19,512 nucleotides of DNA, taken from NCBI GenBank assembly GCA_005878685.1, contig VBLN01000002.1, positions 11,340 to 30,851 of the forward strand, read 5' to 3'. The position numbers and the translations under genes are program-made. The first letter of the stretch is position 1. Each line of letters opens with the position of its first letter. The notes beneath the pieces were generated by a model, which was given only the letters and a program-made list of their open reading frames with translations, was not told the DNA's origin and ran no database searches. Below are positions 17,068 through 19,512 of the stretch, piece by piece. Source of the stretch: Deltaproteobacteria bacterium. GTDB lineage: Bacteria; Desulfobacterota; Binatia; UBA9968.

Positions 17068-17076
17068 CATAGCCTC

Positions 17077-17084
17077 GGGGAGGG
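17077..17084 (+). promoter_or_regulatory. Ribosome binding site supporting the TTG start of the EutA-like gene
   Basis: GGGGAGGG (17077-17084) lies 9 bases before TTG at 17094. The ATG at 17087 opens only a four-codon frame, and the first in-frame ATG is 28 codons further on at 17178, so TTG is the best start. Confidence 0.55.
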
Positions 17085-17093
17085 AAATGCACC

Positions 17094-18611
17094 TTGCATG
17101 ACGAGGATTTTGAACACGAACATCCTGAACTAGAGATCGGACCTGACGATGTTCTAGAAGATATCGAAGGGCTTGAGATGTTCACGCTGAAAAGCGTGGG
17201 CATCGACATCGGTTCTTCGACGTCTCACCTGGTTTTTTCTCAACTGACGTTGAGAAGAGAAGGCGCGGCGCTTTCCGGGCGCTTTAAGGTGACAGAGCGG
17301 AAAGTTCTCTACCGCTCTCAAATCATGCTTACCCCTTACCTTTCGGGAACCTTGATCGATACGGATAAGGTCAAACAGTTCATAGAAGAGGCCTACAAGG
17401 AAGCAGGCTTTAACCCCGAGGACGTGGATACCGGAGCGGTCATCATCACAGGAGAGGCGCTCAAGAAGGAAAACGCGCAGCCTATCGTAGAGTATTTTGC
17501 CAAATACTCCGGGAAATTTATCTGCGCCGCCGCTGGCCACAACCACGAGGCGCTGCTCGCTGCCTACGGGTGCGGCGCCGTTGACCTCTCGAAGACGGAG
17601 CGCAAGACTGTGCTCAATGTCGACATGGGGGGTGGAACCACGAAATTCTCACTCGTCGAGAATGGGGTCGTCACCCAAACGGCTTCAATCAACGTCGGCG
17701 CCCGTCTGATCGCCTTCGATGATGCCGACGTCGTGACGCGCATCGAAGATGCTGGAAGAACCCTCATGCGGGAGCTCGGCTATAGTGTGGAATTGGGCAA
17801 GAAGATATCGAGGAGGCAGAAAGAAGACTTCGCCGCTTTGATGGCAAAAATCCTTTTCGAGCTGATTGAGCGCGAACCTTCTTCTCCTCTGGTTAAAAAG
17901 CTCATGGTTACATCTCCCTTTAAAAGCTACCACGGGATTGCTCAGATCGACTGCATCGTTTTCTCCGGAGGCGTCTCCGAACATGTCTACGACCGCGACC
18001 GAACCTCGTATGGAGACGTCGGCCCCATCCTAGGGGAGCGCGTTAGAGATTATCTAAAGAAGCTGCCTAAGAAGAATGTGCTGCGGGAGCCGCTTGAGGG
18101 AATCCGGGCGACGGTCATCGGAGCCGGGGAATACACCGTACAGGCGAGCGGCAACACGAGTTACATCTCGAGCACGAAAGCCCTTCCAGTCTTCGGCCTC
18201 AAGGTCATTCGAGCCTCTCTCAAGGTTGAGGATCCTATCAGCGACGCGCTGTTCCGTTCGCTGGCAAAATTCGACCTTTCCCGTTTCACCTCAGGGCTGG
18301 CTTTGTCGGTATCGCTGGATGGCCAGCCGGATTATCCCTCCATGAAGAGGCTCGCCGAGGGGGTCGTCGCCTTTTTAAAAGGTTCTGACGATGCTGAGGC
18401 GCCGCTCTATCTCACGCTGGACCTTGACGTTGCGAAGTCGTTGGGTGGGATCCTTAAAGAGGAGCTCAAGCTCGATCGCGAGGTGATCGTCGTCGACGGC
18501 ATCGATGTCGGCGACCTCGATTATGTGGATATCGGCGCCCCCATGGGGATTACCGAGGTAATTCCCGTGACAGTTAAATCTCTCATGTTCCCGTCCAATA
18601 GGCTGGGATAA
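17094..18611 (+). CDS. eutA: EutA-like ethanolamine ammonia-lyase reactivase
   Basis: This 505-residue protein matches the EutA family, which restores adenosylcobalamin-dependent ethanolamine ammonia-lyase by exchanging damaged cofactor at the expense of ATP. It has an actin/Hsp70-like ATPase fold: phosphate-1 loop VGIDIGSSTSHLVFSQL (35-51), phosphate-2 loop NVDMGGGTTKFSL (175-187) with NVGARLI after it, and the adenosine-side motif IVFSGGVSEHVYDR (about 288-301). The segment EDVDTGAVIITGEALKKENA (109-128) is typical of EutA. An acidic, His-containing N-terminus (1-28) precedes the core; similar tails occur in other EutA proteins as I recall, supporting the TTG start. No eutB or eutC is in the window, so its client may be encoded elsewhere or be another B12 enzyme. 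It follows the atp operon on the same strand after 66 bases. Confidence 0.88.
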   Translation: MHDEDFEHEHPELEIGPDDVLEDIEGLEMFTLKSVGIDIGSSTSHLVFSQLTLRREGAALSGRFKVTERKVLYRSQIMLTPYLSGTLIDTDKVKQFIEEAYKEAGFNPEDVDTGAVIITGEALKKENAQPIVEYFAKYSGKFICAAAGHNHEALLAAYGCGAVDLSKTERKTVLNVDMGGGTTKFSLVENGVVTQTASINVGARLIAFDDADVVTRIEDAGRTLMRELGYSVELGKKISRRQKEDFAALMAKILFELIEREPSSPLVKKLMVTSPFKSYHGIAQIDCIVFSGGVSEHVYDRDRTSYGDVGPILGERVRDYLKKLPKKNVLREPLEGIRATVIGAGEYTVQASGNTSYISSTKALPVFGLKVIRASLKVEDPISDALFRSLAKFDLSRFTSGLALSVSLDGQPDYPSMKRLAEGVVAFLKGSDDAEAPLYLTLDLDVAKSLGGILKEELKLDREVIVVDGIDVGDLDYVDIGAPMGITEVIPVTVKSLMFPSNRLG

Positions 18612-18629
18612 TGTGTGGGACGGACGGTC

Positions 18630-19512
18630 TCAAGTTAACAGCGGCAAAACTCTTTCCCCGAAAAGGTCGAGTTGTTTAAGATCCGGGATCGCAGCTCCGA
18701 TGATTAGAGTCTCCAGCCCTTTTGAAAAAGCGGCGCGGATTCCTTCGGCGCATGCTTCGGGCGCTCCGACGAGGAAACTCTTTTCGATATCGACTCTGAC
18801 CTTTCCGTAGTAGCGACTAAGGTAAGCGGCGCAGGCATCAACGGCTTTCGCCTTGTTATCATCGATCACCATGAAGGTGAGCGCTGCCTTCTCGATTTTC
18901 TTGGGATCTCGCCCCGCGGCCAAGGCAAATCCGGAGACCTTCTCCCATACAGCCGGAAAATTCTGAATGGCTGAGCTGCCGCAGATGTAGCCATCGGCCA
19001 ACCTACCGGCGCGCTTAAGCGCGATCTCCGCCCCGCCGCCTGTCCATATCGGTGGATGGGGCGACTGAAGAGGCTTAGGGCCGATGGCTACATCTTCCAC
19101 CTGAAAGAATCTGCCTTTGTGAGTAACCTTCTCTCCAGTCCAGAGTCGCTTCATCAATTTCACTCCCTCTTCAGCCCTGCTCCCTCGACCCTCGAAAGGC
19201 ACCTCCACTGCCGAGAAATCATTCTCGCGGCTGCCGAAGCCGATTCCGAGCGTCACCCGCCCAGCGGAAAGGAAATCGAGCGTGGCCACGGTCTTGGCGA
19301 GCAAGACCGGATGCCTGACTCCGGCGAGCAAGACCGAGGTGCCGAGCCTGATCTTTTTGGTGACCGCGGCGGCCGCCGCAAGGAGAGTGAGAGGTTCGAG
19401 ATTGTCATAGACAATCCGGTCGATGACCCATAGCGAGTGAAGTTCCATATCCTCGACTTTTCCCGCCACGCTGGTGACATATCCGGGTTCGATTTGAGGA
19501 GCCGGGTTAACG
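18630..19512 (-). CDS. LLM-class flavin-dependent oxidoreductase, 5' end outside the window
   Basis: The protein belongs to the luciferase-like monooxygenase superfamily (FMN- or F420-using TIM barrel). Landmarks are LHSLWVIDRIVY near the N-terminus, KKIRLGTSVLLAGVRHPVLL, the TLDFLSAGRVTLGIGFGSRE barrel strand, and PPIWTGGGAEIALKRAGRLA. The first possible start inside the window is a GTG at 19469, but the frame is open upstream to the window edge (reading VNPAPQIEPGYVTS), and the family needs about 20-30 residues before the HSLWV motif. The gene therefore begins beyond position 19512. It is convergent with the EutA-like gene, with 18 bases between their stops and no visible terminator. The substrate is unknown; such enzymes oxidise varied small organic compounds. 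Confidence 0.9.
   Translation of the reverse strand, partial: VNPAPQIEPGYVTSVAGKVEDMELHSLWVIDRIVYDNLEPLTLLAAAAAVTKKIRLGTSVLLAGVRHPVLLAKTVATLDFLSAGRVTLGIGFGSRENDFSAVEVPFEGRGSRAEEGVKLMKRLWTGEKVTHKGRFFQVEDVAIGPKPLQSPHPPIWTGGGAEIALKRAGRLADGYICGSSAIQNFPAVWEKVSGFALAAGRDPKKIEKAALTFMVIDDNKAKAVDACAAYLSRYYGKVRVDIEKSFLVGAPEACAEGIRAAFSKGLETLIIGAAIPDLKQLDLFGERVLPLLT

Overview
The window looks like the chromosome of an uncultured, fairly GC-rich Gram-negative soil or sediment bacterium, most like the Desulfobacterota/Binatota or Methylomirabilota/Rokubacteria type. Two things suggest this. First, the ATP synthase operon has the order b', b, delta, alpha, gamma, beta, epsilon with a bactofilin gene just upstream and no a or c subunit genes; I recall this layout from Geobacter-like genomes. 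Second, there are many solo NMT1-type binding proteins, metal-dependent amidohydrolases and an LLM-class oxidoreductase, a mix common in those uncultured soil lineages. The placement is an inference from gene content, not from a phylogeny.

Left part (1-4973), small-molecule catabolism and uptake. A minus-strand pair encodes a 4,5-dihydroxyphthalate decarboxylase-like protein and an SDR protein lacking the usual catalytic Ser and Tyr. Divergent from it, a plus-strand trio encodes a secreted NMT1-type binding protein, an amidohydrolase and a second secreted NMT1-type binding protein. No permease or ATPase gene is present for either binding protein.

Middle (4980-10464), all minus strand. An apparent operon runs aldehyde dehydrogenase, benzoate-CoA-ligase-like enzyme, class II aldolase-like enzyme. 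This fits oxidation of an (aromatic) aldehyde to an acid and then its CoA thioester. The 77-base gap before the aldolase gene holds a nested inverted repeat. Upstream lie a miniature SUMF1/FGE-like exported protein and an amidohydrolase gene broken by a one-base frameshift.

Right part (10465-18611), plus strand. A back-to-back promoter region separates the broken amidohydrolase from bactofilin. Then come a leader with a hairpin and the seven-gene ATP synthase cluster, with genes overlapping or closely spaced. The epsilon gene stops at a TGA, but the bases after it still encode what looks like the normal end of epsilon. A stable hairpin and an orphan EutA-like reactivase follow. The window ends in a convergent LLM-class flavin oxidoreductase that is cut by the right edge.

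I saw no rRNA, tRNA, CRISPR, insertion sequence or phage gene. No gene-free stretch exceeds about 150 bases. I did not find a wholly new multi-gene system. The most unusual items are the epsilon-subunit stop, the nested repeat, the orphan EutA beside the ATP synthase, the frameshifted amidohydrolase, the mini-SUMF1 protein and the SDR without its catalytic residues.
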